Shown here: one piece after another, positions 17,144 to 28,393 of the stretch | Layout: each line of letters begins with the position of its first letter | Numbering within the stretch: the stretch's first letter is position 1 | Source: Alkalilimnicola sp. S0819 | Lineage (GTDB): Bacteria; Pseudomonadota; Gammaproteobacteria; Nitrococcales; WHIW01 | DNA: 64,000 nucleotides | NCBI RefSeq assembly: GCF_009295635.1 | Contig: NZ_WHIW01000009.1 | Location: 1 to 64,000 of the forward strand | Reading direction: 5' to 3' | The notes under the pieces: generated by a model | The model's database searches: none | The model's input: only the letters and a program-made list of their open reading frames with translations | Told to the model about the DNA's origin: nothing | Program-made: the position numbers and the translations under genes

Positions 17144-18577
17144 ATGGCACTGAAACTGGTACGCAGAAACGCCAAGACCGCGCCCGAGACGGACGGCGAA
17201 AATTACCACAAGGTCATCGAACAGGTGGCCCAACGCGCCGGCAAACTGGCCATAGAGGTCAACGATATTGCCGGCCATGTGGACGACGTGGACGGCCAGG
17301 TCAAGCGGGAAGTCACGCAGTTCGCCGAATTGGTGAGAATCGCCGAGCACCTGTCCGGCGCCAACAAGATCGTCGACGCCGCCGCGCGCAACGCCCAGCA
17401 CGTGGCGGGCGCCGCCAATGCCGACATCGGGCGTTCAGAAGATACCATCCACCGCTCCCTGGAAGGCATTCAGCGCCTGACCGATTCCGTGGGCGGGGTG
17501 GAGAGCAAGCTCAAGGGCCTGTCGGAAGCCCTGCGCCGGGTCACCAAGGTGGCCAAGGGCATCGGCGCCATCGCCAAGCAGACCAACCTGCTGGCGCTCA
17601 ACGCCACCATCGAGGCCGCCCGCGCGGGCGACGCCGGCCGGGGCTTCGCCAATGTGGCCGAGGAGATCAAGGCGCTGGCCGGGCAGACCTCGGACGCCAC
17701 CGCGGACATAGACAACACCCTGAGCCGCCTGAGCGAACAGTCCCAGGGGCTGATGGAGACCGGCTCACGGGGCAGCGTCCGGGCGGCCCGCGTGCGCGAA
17801 GGCTCCCAGGCCATGCATGAGGTGATCCAGTCGGTGAGCCAGGCCATGCACGAGGTGGACCAGGAATCCAGCCGTATCGCCGAGGCGGTGCAGGCCATCG
17901 ACCGTCATGCCGAGCGCACCGTGCAGGGCCTGCAAGAGATGTCCTCGGACGTCAAGCAGTCGTCCGAAAACCTGGGCAAGGCGCGCACCCGGGTCAACCA
18001 GCTGCTGGGGTTCACCGAGGAACTGGTGAGCATGACCGCCGTGGACGGCGTGGTCACCGAGGACACCCCGTTCATAGAGCTGGCCCAGGAGCGCGCGGCG
18101 CAGGTGGGGAAACTCTTCGAGGAGGCCATCGCCAGCGGCGAGATCAGCGAAGACGATCTGTTCGATCGGGAATATCGGGAGATCCCCGGCACCGACCCGC
18201 AGCAGGTTCGCACCCGGCATACGGATTTCTGCATACGGCATCTCACCGCCGTGTACGACGCCCTGCCGGAGGCCAATGCCAACATCGTTTCCGGCGGCGC
18301 CTGCGATGTGAACGGTTATCTGCCGGCGCTGATGAGCAAGTACTCTCAGCCCCAGCGGCCGGGCAATCCGGAATGGAACGCCGCCCATTGCCGCAACAAG
18401 CGGATCATGAACGACCGGGTGGGGCTCTCCGCCGGGCGCAATACCCAGCCGTTCTTGTTGCAGACCTACCGCCGCGCCATGGGCGGGGGCGATTACGTGC
18501 TGCTGAAGGATGCGTCCGCGCCGATTTATGTGCACGGGAAGCATTGGGGTGGATTCCGGGTGAACTACAAGGTCTGA
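17144..18577 (+). CDS. soluble methyl-accepting chemotaxis protein, paralogue of the preceding gene
   Basis: A 477-residue protein with the same layout as its neighbour: coiled coils, hairpin tip at about 138-170 ([20 protein letters not shown]), then the same C-terminal domain (about 295-477) with [26 protein letters not shown] and GKHWGGFRV. The hairpin tip is closer to the general consensus (EAARAG) than that of the first copy (EATRAG). The two clearly arose by tandem duplication and have diverged. The 24-base gap with GGAG before the ATG indicates a shared transcript, so the FliA-type promoter upstream would serve both. Confidence 0.9.
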   Translation: MALKLVRRNAKTAPETDGENYHKVIEQVAQRAGKLAIEVNDIAGHVDDVDGQVKREVTQFAELVRIAEHLSGANKIVDAAARNAQHVAGAANADIGRSEDTIHRSLEGIQRLTDSVGGVESKLKGLSEALRRVTKVAKGIGAIAKQTNLLALNATIEAARAGDAGRGFANVAEEIKALAGQTSDATADIDNTLSRLSEQSQGLMETGSRGSVRAARVREGSQAMHEVIQSVSQAMHEVDQESSRIAEAVQAIDRHAERTVQGLQEMSSDVKQSSENLGKARTRVNQLLGFTEELVSMTAVDGVVTEDTPFIELAQERAAQVGKLFEEAIASGEISEDDLFDREYREIPGTDPQQVRTRHTDFCIRHLTAVYDALPEANANIVSGGACDVNGYLPALMSKYSQPQRPGNPEWNAAHCRNKRIMNDRVGLSAGRNTQPFLLQTYRRAMGGGDYVLLKDASAPIYVHGKHWGGFRVNYKV

Positions 18578-18586
18578 TGGGAGCGG

Positions 18587-18607
18587 ATCGCGGCCCATGG
18601 CCGCGAT
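18587..18607. repeat. REP-like palindrome between convergent genes
   Basis: ATCGCGGCC and GGCCGCGAT are perfect 9-base arms around CAT, preceded by GGAGCGG. The core matches the other REP-like units of this window. It lies in the 49-base gap between the converging chemoreceptor and sufT genes, where it may act as a two-way transcription end. Confidence 0.65.
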
Positions 18608-18626
18608 TCCACGGCTCTCCGGAACC

Positions 18627-18944
18627 TCAACCCAGATTAAGCTGCAATCTTGCCGCCTCGGTCATACGCTCCGGCCCCCAGGCGGGCTCCCAGGTGAGCT
18701 CCACCTGGGCGAGCTTCACGCCCTCCACGCTCTCCGCGGCGCGCTTGACCATCATCGGCATGGAGCCTGCCACCGGGCAATTGGGGGTGGTGAGGGTCAT
18801 GAGGATATCCACGTAACCGTCCGCGTCGGCGTCCACCTGATAGATCAGGCCCAGCTCGTAGACATCCACCGGCAACTCCGGGTCGTAGACGGTGCGCAGG
18901 GCGGCGATGACCCCCGCCCGCAGCGACGCGGCCCGCCCACTCAT
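18627..18944 (-). CDS. sufT: Fe-S assembly protein SufT (DUF59/MIP18 family)
   Basis: A 105-residue DUF59 protein. The family signature is present: DPELPVDVYELGLIY and LTTPNCPVAGSMP, with the conserved Cys in the latter. SufT assists maturation of Fe-S proteins; the exact step is not settled. It overlaps the end of sufU by 4 bases and is the last gene of the suf operon. Confidence 0.92.
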   Translation of the reverse strand: MSGRAASLRAGVIAALRTVYDPELPVDVYELGLIYQVDADADGYVDILMTLTTPNCPVAGSMPMMVKRAAESVEGVKLAQVELTWEPAWGPERMTEAARLQLNLG

Positions 18945-19390
18945 TCCGTGGTGGCCTCACCCTGGCCCGCCAACGCGGCCTGGAACGCCTGCCAAGGCAG
19001 ATTGGCGCACTTGATGCGCGCCGGATAGGCCCGTACCCCGGCGAGCACCAACAAGGGATCGTCCTCGCCGTCGGGCGAGGAAACCACCTGTTGCCCGGCC
19101 AGCAGCGCGCGAAACCGCGCCAGCACGCCTTCGGCCTCGCTCAGGGGCCGCCCCTTGAGGGCTTCGCTCATGATGGACGCCGAGGCCGTGGCGATGGCGC
19201 ACCCCTCGCCATCGAAGGCCACCTCCACCAGCCGGCCGCCTTCCACACGCAGGAACAGCTCCAGCTCATCGCCGCAGAGCGGGTTATGGGCGTGCACCCG
19301 GTGGGTGGGCTCGGCCAGACGCCCCTGGTTGCGGGGCTCGCGGTTATGGGCGAGCACCACCGCCTGGTACAGGGAACCGGGCCGACTCAT
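18941..19390 (-). CDS. sufU: SufU-type Fe-S assembly protein
   Basis: A 149-residue SufU. The metal ligands are Cys39 and Asp41 (LCGDE), Cys64 (GEGCAIATAS) and Cys128 (KCANLPW), as in zinc-bound SufU, which accepts the persulfide from SufS. The insert between the second and third cysteine distinguishes SufU from scaffold IscU. ATG 19390 overlaps the sufS stop by 4 bases (ATGA); the frame runs upstream inside sufS but without support. SufE is absent from this operon, so SufU is the expected sulfur acceptor. Confidence 0.92.
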   Translation of the reverse strand: MSRPGSLYQAVVLAHNREPRNQGRLAEPTHRVHAHNPLCGDELELFLRVEGGRLVEVAFDGEGCAIATASASIMSEALKGRPLSEAEGVLARFRALLAGQQVVSSPDGEDDPLLVLAGVRAYPARIKCANLPWQAFQAALAGQGEATTE

Positions 19391-20643
19391 GCGCCGAACA
19401 ATTCCCGCACCTTCTCGATGGCGGCGACCAGCACATCCACCTCCTCGCGGGTGTTGTACAGGCCGAAGGAGGCTCGAGCCGTGGCCGGCACCGCGTAGCG
19501 GCGCATCACGGGTTCCGCGCAATGGTGCCCGGCCCGCACCGCCACGCCCTGCTCGTCCAGCAGCGTGCCGATGTCATGGGGGTGCGCCCCGTCCATCACG
19601 AAGGAGATCACGCCCGCCTTGTTGGGCGCGGTGCCGATGATGCGCAGGCCGGGAATCGCGGACAGGCGCTCGGTGGCGTAGTCCAGCAGTTCCTGCTCAT
19701 AGGCGGCGATGGCCTCCAGGCCCACTTCGCTGAGGTAATCCACCGCGGCGCCCAGGGCGATCACCCCGGCGATGTTCGGCGTGCCGGCCTCGAAGCGATT
19801 CGGCGGATCGGCGTAGATGGTCTTCTCGAAGGAGACCGTCTTGATCATGTCGCCGCCGCCCTGATAGGGGCGCATGGCCTTCAACAGATCGTACTTGCCG
19901 TAGAGCACGCCCACGCCGGTGGGGCCGTAGAGCTTGTGGGCGGAGAAGGCGTAAAAATCGGCCCCCAGCGCCTGCACGTCCACCGGCATGTGAGGCACGG
20001 CCTGGGCGCCGTCCAGCAGCACGGGGATACCCTTTGCGTGTGCCTGGCGGATCATCTCGGCCACCGGGTTCACCGTCCCGAGGGCGTTGGAGACATGCAC
20101 CACGCTGAGCAGCCGGGTGCGCTCACCGAGCAGCTCGGCGAAGGCGTCCAGGTCGATCTCGCCCGCCTCGCTGATGGGGATGACCTTCAGCACCGCCCCG
20201 GTCTCCTCGCACAGCAGCTGCCAGGGGACGATGTTGGAGTGGTGCTCCATGGCGCTGACCAGGATCTCGTCCCCGGCGCGCAGGCGTGGGCGCACATAGC
20301 TGTGGGCCACCAGATTGATGCTCTCGGTGGTGCCGCGGGTGAAGACGATCTCCTTGTCCGAGGCCGCGTTGAGGAAACGCTGCACCTTGCCGCGGGCCGC
20401 CTCGTACTCGGTGGTGGAGGTCTGCGACAGGTAATGCACGCCACGGTGGATATTGGCGTAGTACTCCCGATAACAGCGACGCTCGGCCTCGATCACCGCC
20501 TCCGGCTTCTGGGCACTGGCACCGTTGTCCAGATACACCAGGGGGCGACCGTGCACGGTCTGGGACAGGATCGGGAAATCCTCGCGCAGCCGGGCCACAT
20601 CCAGTCTTCCGGGCAAGCCCAGCTGTGCTTTCAGGTTGCTCAT
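19387..20643 (-). CDS. sufS: cysteine desulfurase SufS
   Basis: A 418-residue group II cysteine desulfurase that takes sulfur from L-cysteine for Fe-S clusters. The PLP lysine is Lys237 (SAHKLYGPTG) and the catalytic Cys is Cys375 (RAGHHCAEP) on a short loop, typical of SufS. ATG 20643 overlaps the sufD stop by 4 bases; the same frame continues far into sufD but that part is not protein-like. Confidence 0.95.
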   Translation of the reverse strand: MSNLKAQLGLPGRLDVARLREDFPILSQTVHGRPLVYLDNGASAQKPEAVIEAERRCYREYYANIHRGVHYLSQTSTTEYEAARGKVQRFLNAASDKEIVFTRGTTESINLVAHSYVRPRLRAGDEILVSAMEHHSNIVPWQLLCEETGAVLKVIPISEAGEIDLDAFAELLGERTRLLSVVHVSNALGTVNPVAEMIRQAHAKGIPVLLDGAQAVPHMPVDVQALGADFYAFSAHKLYGPTGVGVLYGKYDLLKAMRPYQGGGDMIKTVSFEKTIYADPPNRFEAGTPNIAGVIALGAAVDYLSEVGLEAIAAYEQELLDYATERLSAIPGLRIIGTAPNKAGVISFVMDGAHPHDIGTLLDEQGVAVRAGHHCAEPVMRRYAVPATARASFGLYNTREEVDVLVAAIEKVRELFGA

Positions 20644-21941
20644 GGCATCTCCTCGCCGAGCACGTCGCCGGGCAGTTTCCGCCGCAGCAGGCTCAGCGCG
20701 TAGCGGCGCAGGGGCTCCAGGCGGATGGCTTCCAGCAACTCGGCGGCGAAGGCGTAAATGAGCAGAGCACGGGCATCCTCCGCGGCAATGCCCCGGGCGC
20801 GCATGTAGAACAGCGCCTCGGTGTCCAGCTCGCCGGTGGTGGAGCCGTGGGAGCACTTCACGTCGTCGTTGTAGATTTCCAGGCGCGGGTTGGAATGGGC
20901 CAGGGCACGACGGGTGAGCAGCAGATTGCGATTCTGCTGCGCGGCGTCGGTCTTCACCGCACCCTCGGACACTTTCACCAACCCGTCGAAGACGGACTCG
21001 GACTTGCCGTCCAGCACGCCCTTGAACATCTGCGCGCTGGTGCAATGGGGCTTGCGGTGCTCCATCCAGCTGTGGAAGTCGCTGAACTGGCCGTCGGAGA
21101 GCAGGTACAAGCCGTTGAGCTCGGCATGCCCCCCTTCGCCGTTCAAGCGGGCGTACAGATCGGCCCGGGCGCGGTGGGCGCCGCTGCTCAGGCTCTGCAC
21201 GCTGACCCGGGCATCCCGGGCGATATCGGCGGTGAGCACGGCCATCTGGTCGGCGGCCGCGCCTTCCTCCTGAAGGCGGTAATATTCGATGCGGGCGTTA
21301 TCCGCGGCCACCAGCTCGCTCACCGGACAGCTCAGGCTATCGGCGCCGCCATCCAGGTGCTGCTCGATGACCGTGAGCTCCGCGCCCTGCTCCGCCTGCA
21401 CCAGCACCCGGGGAAAGGCGGTGGCGCCGGCTTCGCTGGTGATGAACTGCAGCAACACGGGCTTGCCGAGCTGCACATTGGCCGCCACCCGCAGCCAGGC
21501 GCCATCGGTGAAGAAGGCGGTATTCAAGGCGGCGAAGGGGTGCTCGTGTTCCACACCGCGCGCGGCCAGGTCCGCTTCCAGCTCGTGGGCCTCCCAGTTC
21601 GCGGCCAGCGAGCCCAGGCGTACGCCCTCGGGCAGCTCTCCCACGTCGGAGGCGGCCGCCTGAAAACGGCCATTGACGAAGACCAGGCGATGGCAATCGC
21701 CCAGTTGCGCGGCGGCGGCCAGGGCCGCGTCGGCGCCACCCTCGGCGCTGGCGGGCTGAAAGCCGCGATCGATCAGGGGCTGGGCATTGAAGTTGCGCCA
21801 GGCCTCGCGACGCTTATCCGGGTAACCCTGCTGTTCGAAGGCGGCAATGGCGGCCCGGCGGCGCTCCTTCAACCAGTGCGGGCCGGGGGCTTCGAAGCCT
21901 TGGATGAACAGGCTCTTGTGTTCGACAACGGCTGCTTGCAT
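20640..21941 (-). CDS. sufD: SufD, scaffold partner of SufB
   Basis: A 433-residue member of the SufB/SufD family, with the repetitive beta-helix sequence of the family in residues 150-380 and HGSTTGELDTEALFYMRARGI near the C-terminus. SufD forms the SufBC2D complex that builds Fe-S clusters. It lies 10 bases after sufC and overlaps sufS by 4 bases. Confidence 0.94.
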   Translation of the reverse strand: MQAAVVEHKSLFIQGFEAPGPHWLKERRRAAIAAFEQQGYPDKRREAWRNFNAQPLIDRGFQPASAEGGADAALAAAAQLGDCHRLVFVNGRFQAAASDVGELPEGVRLGSLAANWEAHELEADLAARGVEHEHPFAALNTAFFTDGAWLRVAANVQLGKPVLLQFITSEAGATAFPRVLVQAEQGAELTVIEQHLDGGADSLSCPVSELVAADNARIEYYRLQEEGAAADQMAVLTADIARDARVSVQSLSSGAHRARADLYARLNGEGGHAELNGLYLLSDGQFSDFHSWMEHRKPHCTSAQMFKGVLDGKSESVFDGLVKVSEGAVKTDAAQQNRNLLLTRRALAHSNPRLEIYNDDVKCSHGSTTGELDTEALFYMRARGIAAEDARALLIYAFAAELLEAIRLEPLRRYALSLLRRKLPGDVLGEEMP

Positions 21942-21951
21942 TACGCCTCCC

Positions 21952-22707
<756 letters not shown>

Positions 22708-22785
22708 GGGGTCTCCTACGCTGAATGTGTGGTCACGGCGCGCGGCGCCCGGGGCGCCGGCGCGGGGGTGTTGCTAGGGCCGGCC

Positions 22786-24237
<1,452 letters not shown>

Positions 24238-24250
24238 AAAGCTGCTCCGC

Positions 24251-24712
24251 CTAGCTCAGATTGGCCAGGGATACGTAGATTTCATCCAGACCACCGGAAC
24301 CCCCTTCGGGCAGCGGCCGGGTCATGTCCTTCAAGCTGATCGCATCCAGCGCCCGGTGCACCACGCGATTGATGTGGTTCCAGTTGCTGCTGATCACGCA
24401 GCTGCTCAGATACTGACAGCCCAGCGCCTCATCGGCGCAATCGGTTAGCGCAATGGGCCCTTCCATGGCGGTGACGATCTGCGCCAGGGTGATCTCCTCG
24501 GCCGGTCGCGCCAGACCGTAGCCGCCCTTGGCGCCGCGCGCCGATACCAGCATCCCGGACCTGGCGAGCAGCTTGAGGATCTTGCTCACCGCCGGTTGCG
24601 GCAGCCCGCGCTGCGAGGCCAGGACGCCGGCGCTGTAGAGCTTGTCCGGTTCCATGGCCATCAGGCTGAGCAGCACGATGGCGTAATCGGTCTCGCGGTT
24701 GATGCGGATCAT
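24251..24712 (-). CDS. Rrf2-family suf operon regulator
   Basis: A 153-residue Rrf2 protein of the SUF-associated group. The winged helix is at 1-65 ([44 protein letters not shown]). Three Cys at about 92, 98 and 106 ([10 protein letters not shown]...SSC) fit a 2Fe-2S or 4Fe-4S sensor site as in IscR and RsrR. It probably represses its own operon when cluster supply is adequate. No ribosome binding site precedes the ATG, and a TAAAAT box ends only seven bases upstream, so the message may be leaderless. A perfect palindrome lies just upstream. Confidence 0.9.
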   Translation of the reverse strand: MIRINRETDYAIVLLSLMAMEPDKLYSAGVLASQRGLPQPAVSKILKLLARSGMLVSARGAKGGYGLARPAEEITLAQIVTAMEGPIALTDCADEALGCQYLSSCVISSNWNHINRVVHRALDAISLKDMTRPLPEGGSGGLDEIYVSLANLS

Positions 24713-24732
24713 GGCGGGTATTTTAACGCAAT

Positions 24733-24751
24733 CCGTACTGAATTAGTACGG
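24733..24751 (-). promoter_or_regulatory. palindromic operator of the suf operon
   Basis: CCGTACT and AGTACGG are perfect 7-base arms around GAATT, ending 20 bases before the Rrf2 gene. The ACT...AGT core and spacing recall IscR type 1 boxes, where GACT and AGTC arms flank an AT-rich centre. A TACTAAT box on the minus strand lies within it, so a bound repressor would cover the promoter. Autoregulation by the Rrf2 protein is inference. Confidence 0.6.
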
Positions 24752-24780
24752 TATGTGAAGAGGCGGCATTCCGGACGGGA

Positions 24781-24847
24781 AATCACGGCCATGAGCCACT
24801 CCTGCGGGGAGCGCGGGCCACCCTGGGCGCGGCTCATGGTCGCGATT
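24781..24847. repeat. BIME-like pair of inverted REP units
   Basis: Arms 24781-24797 and 24831-24847 are complementary at 15 of 17 positions and carry the REP-like words GGCCATGAGCC and GGCTCATGG. The right arm covers the last codons and stop of the CDF gene. It separates the CDF gene from the suf operon. Confidence 0.65.
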
Positions 24848-25748
24848 GCAGCCTCTGGTCCGGGCAGGGAGCCTCCGGCGATTCAAGCTGAATCACCGAA
24901 TGGCGCACCGCGTAACGCTCGGCGAGGGTGCGCTTGATACGCCCCAGCAGGCCCCGACTGGACGCGCCGCTGTGCAGGCGCACATGCAGGGTCAGCAAGG
25001 CCTGCCCCCCATTCAGCGACCAGGCATGCACATGGTGCACATCGGCGATTTCGGCGTGGACGGCCTCCAGATCGGCGCGCAGAACGTTCACGTCCAGCCC
25101 TTCCGGCGTGCCTTCCAGCAGGATATGGGTGGACTGCTTCACCAGCGACCAGGCGCTGCGCAGGATGAGCACCGCCACGAATACCGACAGGATCGGGTCT
25201 ATGGGCATCCAGCCGGTCCAGAGAATGACCAGCGCAGCGATGATGGCACCCACCGAGCCCAGCAGGTCTCCCAGAACATGCAGGGCCGCGCCGCGCAGAT
25301 TGAGGTTGTCGCCGCCGCCCCGGTGCAGCACGTATAAGGCCACCAGGTTGACCAGCAGCCCCAGTATCGCCACCGCCAGCATCGGCCAGCCCATGACCGG
25401 CACGGGGGCCAGCAGGCGCGCCACGGCCTCGATCATGATCCAGACGGTAAGGCCCATGAGCATCAAGCCGTTGACCCAGGCGGCCAGCACTTCGAAGCGA
25501 CGATAACCGAAGCTGCGCTGAGGGTCGGCGCCGCGCCGACCGACCAGAAACCCCAACCAGGCGAGAGCCAGCGCCAGGGTATCGGTGAGCATGTGGCCGG
25601 CGTCCGCGATCAGCGCCAGGGAACCGGAGAGCCAGCCGCCCAGCGCCTCCACCAGCATGAAGCCGCCGGTAAGCAGCATGACCCGGAAGAGGCGCTGCTC
25701 GTGGGCGAGCCCCTCGCCCGGACCGTGATGATGATGCCTGTGCGCCAT
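24834..25748 (-). CDS. cation diffusion facilitator (Zn/Co/Cd exporter)
   Basis: A 304-residue CDF protein with six membrane helices. Both metal-site motifs are present: DAGHMLTD (Asp49, His52... Asp56) in helix 2 and HVLGD (His157, Asp161) in helix 5; the HxxxD pattern is that of zinc/cadmium/cobalt exporters such as ZitB and CzcD. A His-rich N-terminus (AHRHHHHGPGEGLAH) and a cytoplasmic C-terminal domain (from about 210) complete it. It exports divalent metal in exchange for protons at the inner membrane. It sits upstream of the suf operon on the same strand but is separated by a BIME. Confidence 0.92.
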   Translation of the reverse strand: MAHRHHHHGPGEGLAHEQRLFRVMLLTGGFMLVEALGGWLSGSLALIADAGHMLTDTLALALAWLGFLVGRRGADPQRSFGYRRFEVLAAWVNGLMLMGLTVWIMIEAVARLLAPVPVMGWPMLAVAILGLLVNLVALYVLHRGGGDNLNLRGAALHVLGDLLGSVGAIIAALVILWTGWMPIDPILSVFVAVLILRSAWSLVKQSTHILLEGTPEGLDVNVLRADLEAVHAEIADVHHVHAWSLNGGQALLTLHVRLHSGASSRGLLGRIKRTLAERYAVRHSVIQLESPEAPCPDQRLQSRP

Positions 25749-25805
25749 GCCGGCCGCCTCCCCAGCGCTGATCCCTTGCGCCGCCGGGGTCAGCGGCGAC
25801 GCTGC

Positions 25806-28025
25806 TCAGGGCGCTGTCAGATAAAGATCCACCCGACGGCTGGCCTGGGGATCGAAGAGGCCCGGCGTCACCGCGCCCCGTCCTTCCACCTCCAGCCGCC
25901 GGGAATCCAGCCCCTGCTCCCGAAGCAATTCGGCCACTGTCCCGGCACGCTGTTCGGACAGGTACTGATTATAAATCGGATCCCCTCGGGTGTCCGTCCA
26001 GCCCACCAGGCGCACCTTCACCGCCGGGTGCGCGCGCAGCACGCCCGATAGACGGGCAAGCACGCGAGCCTGGTCGTCGGCAAGCGTGGCGCTGTCGGAG
26101 CCAAAGCTGATCGGTTCGATGAAATCCAGATACAGGCTGCCATCGGCCTGGGGCCATAAGGTCAGCCCCACATCGGCCAGCTGCTCGCGCACCGTGCGGC
26201 GAATCTGGGCCAGGGGGTCGTCAGGCACAACGCCCCGCCCATCAGCGCCAGCTTTCGCAGAAAGCTCGGCGCGCGCGGCGGAAACCGGCTCGAAGCGGCC
26301 GCCCTGCTGCTGCTGTTCCTGCGTGGTGCTGGCGACGGCGCCCGGATCGGGACGGGTGGTGGTGCCCGGGTCGGGACGGATGGGGCGATCGTAGGGGGGC
26401 TCCGCGGCAACCGCGGACGCGGCGGGCGGTGGCGCCTGCACGGTGAGCGGTTGCGCCATTTGCCGTGACGGCGCGCCAGGGGCCTCCGGTGGTGGCGGCA
26501 GAAAATCGCCGGACCAGCGGGTACGGGCAAGCGCCCACTCCCCGCGTAGCCAGCTCTCGGCGCGGTCCAGCCCCGGCGACCAGGGGCCGGGCACAGAACG
26601 CATCACGAGCAGCGCGGCGAGAATCAGCGCCAGCGCGCCCAGCACCGCCACCAGGGCGGCGCCGGCGCGCCGGGCCGCCACGGTACGCCCGGGCGCCGGG
26701 GCCTGCTCGGGGTTCAGACTTGTCGCCGGATCCCCATGCACGGTTCCACGGCCGGCACGCGCCCGCGCCTCGAACGGCCACGGGCCGGATTCTTCCTGCT
26801 CCGGCATGCCCCGCCGGGCCTTGTGGGCGGGCACCTTGGTGGTGGCGATACGGGCCAGGGGCACGGCACGGGGCGTGGGCGGCGCCCCTGTCGCCGGGGC
26901 CTGCCGATGCTCCCTCTCGGCCGGCGGGCTGGGTTCGGTATCGTCCGTCGTCGCCGACGCCCCTTCCGGAAGCGGATCCTGCTCGGGCGGTGACTCGCCC
27001 GAGGGTTCGCAGGGCAAGGGCTCGCCAAGATCCGGCCCGCCGGCGCCGGGGGGCGATGTCAGGCCGAGGGGTTCAGGCCGATCTTTTTTTTTTGATTCCT
27101 CGTCGCTGATCAGCGGCGGGTCCAGATCGGCGGGATCGAAACGGAACTCGGCTTCCTCACCCCGAGCCGGCACGCGCCGCCCGCGCGTGTCCGCTTCCTC
27201 GTCCCAGGGAGTGAGCATTTCCTCTCGCAGATCGTCAATCACGGCCTCGAGATCGGCGCCATCCAAGCGGTGCTTTTCTCCCACGAAACCATGCAACAGC
27301 AAGCGGCTGCAGACCTGATTAATGCGCCGTGGCACACCCTGGCTGAAGGCATGCACCCCCTCGTAGAGCTCATCCGCGAAGGCCGGATCGCCTTGCCAGC
27401 CCACCCGTTTGAGCCGGTACTGGATATAGGCGCGGCACTCGCGCAGGTTCAGGGGCTCCAGATGGCAGGCGGCGATCAGGCGCTGGTGCAGCTGCTCCAG
27501 GGCCTTGCTGCGCACCACCGCGCGCAACTCCGCCTGCCCCACCAAGAAGACCTGCAACAAGGGTTGGCCCTGATGGACCAGATTGGTCAGCAGGCGCAGC
27601 TCTTCCAGCGCGCCCGCCGATACATCCTGGGCTTCGTCGACGATCAACACCGCCCGGCGCCCGGCTTGCGCCTCCTCGCGCAGGAACATCTCCAGGCGGC
27701 GCAGCAGCGTGGCCTTGTCCGCCCCTTCCGCATCCAGCCCGAAGGAAAAGGCCACCAGGCGCAGCAGTTCACCCGCTTCCACCTGGGTGCTGACGAGTCG
27801 GGCGATGGATACCCCGGCGCCCTTCAGGCTGGCCAGCAGGTCATCGATCAGGGTGGTTTTCCCCGTGCCCGGGCGCCCCGTGATCATCACGAAGCCCTCG
27901 GCGCGGCGCACCCCGTATTCCAGATAGGCCTTGGCCCGGGCATAGCTGCGGTGCCGAAAGGAAAAACGGTGATCCGGCGTCAACCGGAACGGCTCCGCGC
28001 TCAATCCGTAGAATGCTTCGTACAT
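25806..28025 (-). CDS. ExeA-like AAA ATPase fused to a C-terminal OmpA-like domain
   Basis: A 739-residue fusion. Residues 1-272 are an ExeA/GspA-type AAA ATPase: the typical start MYEAFYGLSAEPFRLTPD, Walker A GRPGTGKTT (50-58), Walker B LIVDEAQD (127-134). Residues 275-452 are a charged, Pro-rich linker. One membrane helix spans about 455-476. A second low-complexity linker (505-600) leads to an OmpA-like peptidoglycan-binding domain (about 630-737; WTDTRGDPIYNQYLSEQRA). ExeA with ExeB uses a different wall-binding domain to help assemble type II secretin pores; here OmpA is fused directly. A run of ten A in the coding strand (27093-27084) divides the ATPase from the rest. No other secretion genes are nearby. 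Confidence 0.88.
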   Translation of the reverse strand: MYEAFYGLSAEPFRLTPDHRFSFRHRSYARAKAYLEYGVRRAEGFVMITGRPGTGKTTLIDDLLASLKGAGVSIARLVSTQVEAGELLRLVAFSFGLDAEGADKATLLRRLEMFLREEAQAGRRAVLIVDEAQDVSAGALEELRLLTNLVHQGQPLLQVFLVGQAELRAVVRSKALEQLHQRLIAACHLEPLNLRECRAYIQYRLKRVGWQGDPAFADELYEGVHAFSQGVPRRINQVCSRLLLHGFVGEKHRLDGADLEAVIDDLREEMLTPWDEEADTRGRRVPARGEEAEFRFDPADLDPPLISDEESKKKDRPEPLGLTSPPGAGGPDLGEPLPCEPSGESPPEQDPLPEGASATTDDTEPSPPAEREHRQAPATGAPPTPRAVPLARIATTKVPAHKARRGMPEQEESGPWPFEARARAGRGTVHGDPATSLNPEQAPAPGRTVAARRAGAALVAVLGALALILAALLVMRSVPGPWSPGLDRAESWLRGEWALARTRWSGDFLPPPPEAPGAPSRQMAQPLTVQAPPPAASAVAAEPPYDRPIRPDPGTTTRPDPGAVASTTQEQQQQGGRFEPVSAARAELSAKAGADGRGVVPDDPLAQIRRTVREQLADVGLTLWPQADGSLYLDFIEPISFGSDSATLADDQARVLARLSGVLRAHPAVKVRLVGWTDTRGDPIYNQYLSEQRAGTVAELLREQGLDSRRLEVEGRGAVTPGLFDPQASRRVDLYLTAP
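27084..27093 (-). repeat. A10 homopolymer inside the ATPase-OmpA gene
   Basis: Ten consecutive A on the coding strand encode Ser311 (last base) to Lys314. A loss or gain of one A, by polymerase slippage or mutation, leads to TGA within eight or nine codons in both other frames. Either product would keep the whole ATPase and lose membrane helix and OmpA domain. Such a run is rare in DNA this GC-rich. Confidence 0.75.
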
Positions 28026-28393
28026 AAGGATCCCGTTAACGATAGCCCGCTTACGGGCCGTGCCCCCTCAAGGCCGCGCGGCTAGCGTCCAAGGCGCGGT
28101 GTCGGTGGGGAACTGATGGCAACGGAGCGGAAAATCAACGGCCGCGAGCCCGTGGGCCGCCGACGACGTGTATCGCTGACACGCTCTTGACCGCGCATCG
28201 GCCGGCAATACCTACACGCCGGAAACGCACTTGCCCGCAAGCGTCTGAGGATGCGTGTTCTCACCTATTCGCATACCCCTGATCGCCCCCATAGAGTTCG
28301 GCATCGCTCTCAAGCGGTGCACCTGTGCCAGGCCTTCGGCCTGCGCGTGGCTTGCCCGAAGAGCGCCGCGCCGCGAACGCAAGGTGCGCCCCA
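28026..28393. other. intergenic region between divergent ATPase-OmpA and antiporter genes
   Basis: No gene is supported. It must hold promoters for both neighbours, but I find only weak boxes (for example TTGACC at 28187-28192). Two small hairpins are clear: GCCCG/CGGGC near 28047-28060 and CAGGCC-TTC-GGCCTG at 28329-28343, the latter in the antiporter leader. Confidence 0.5.
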
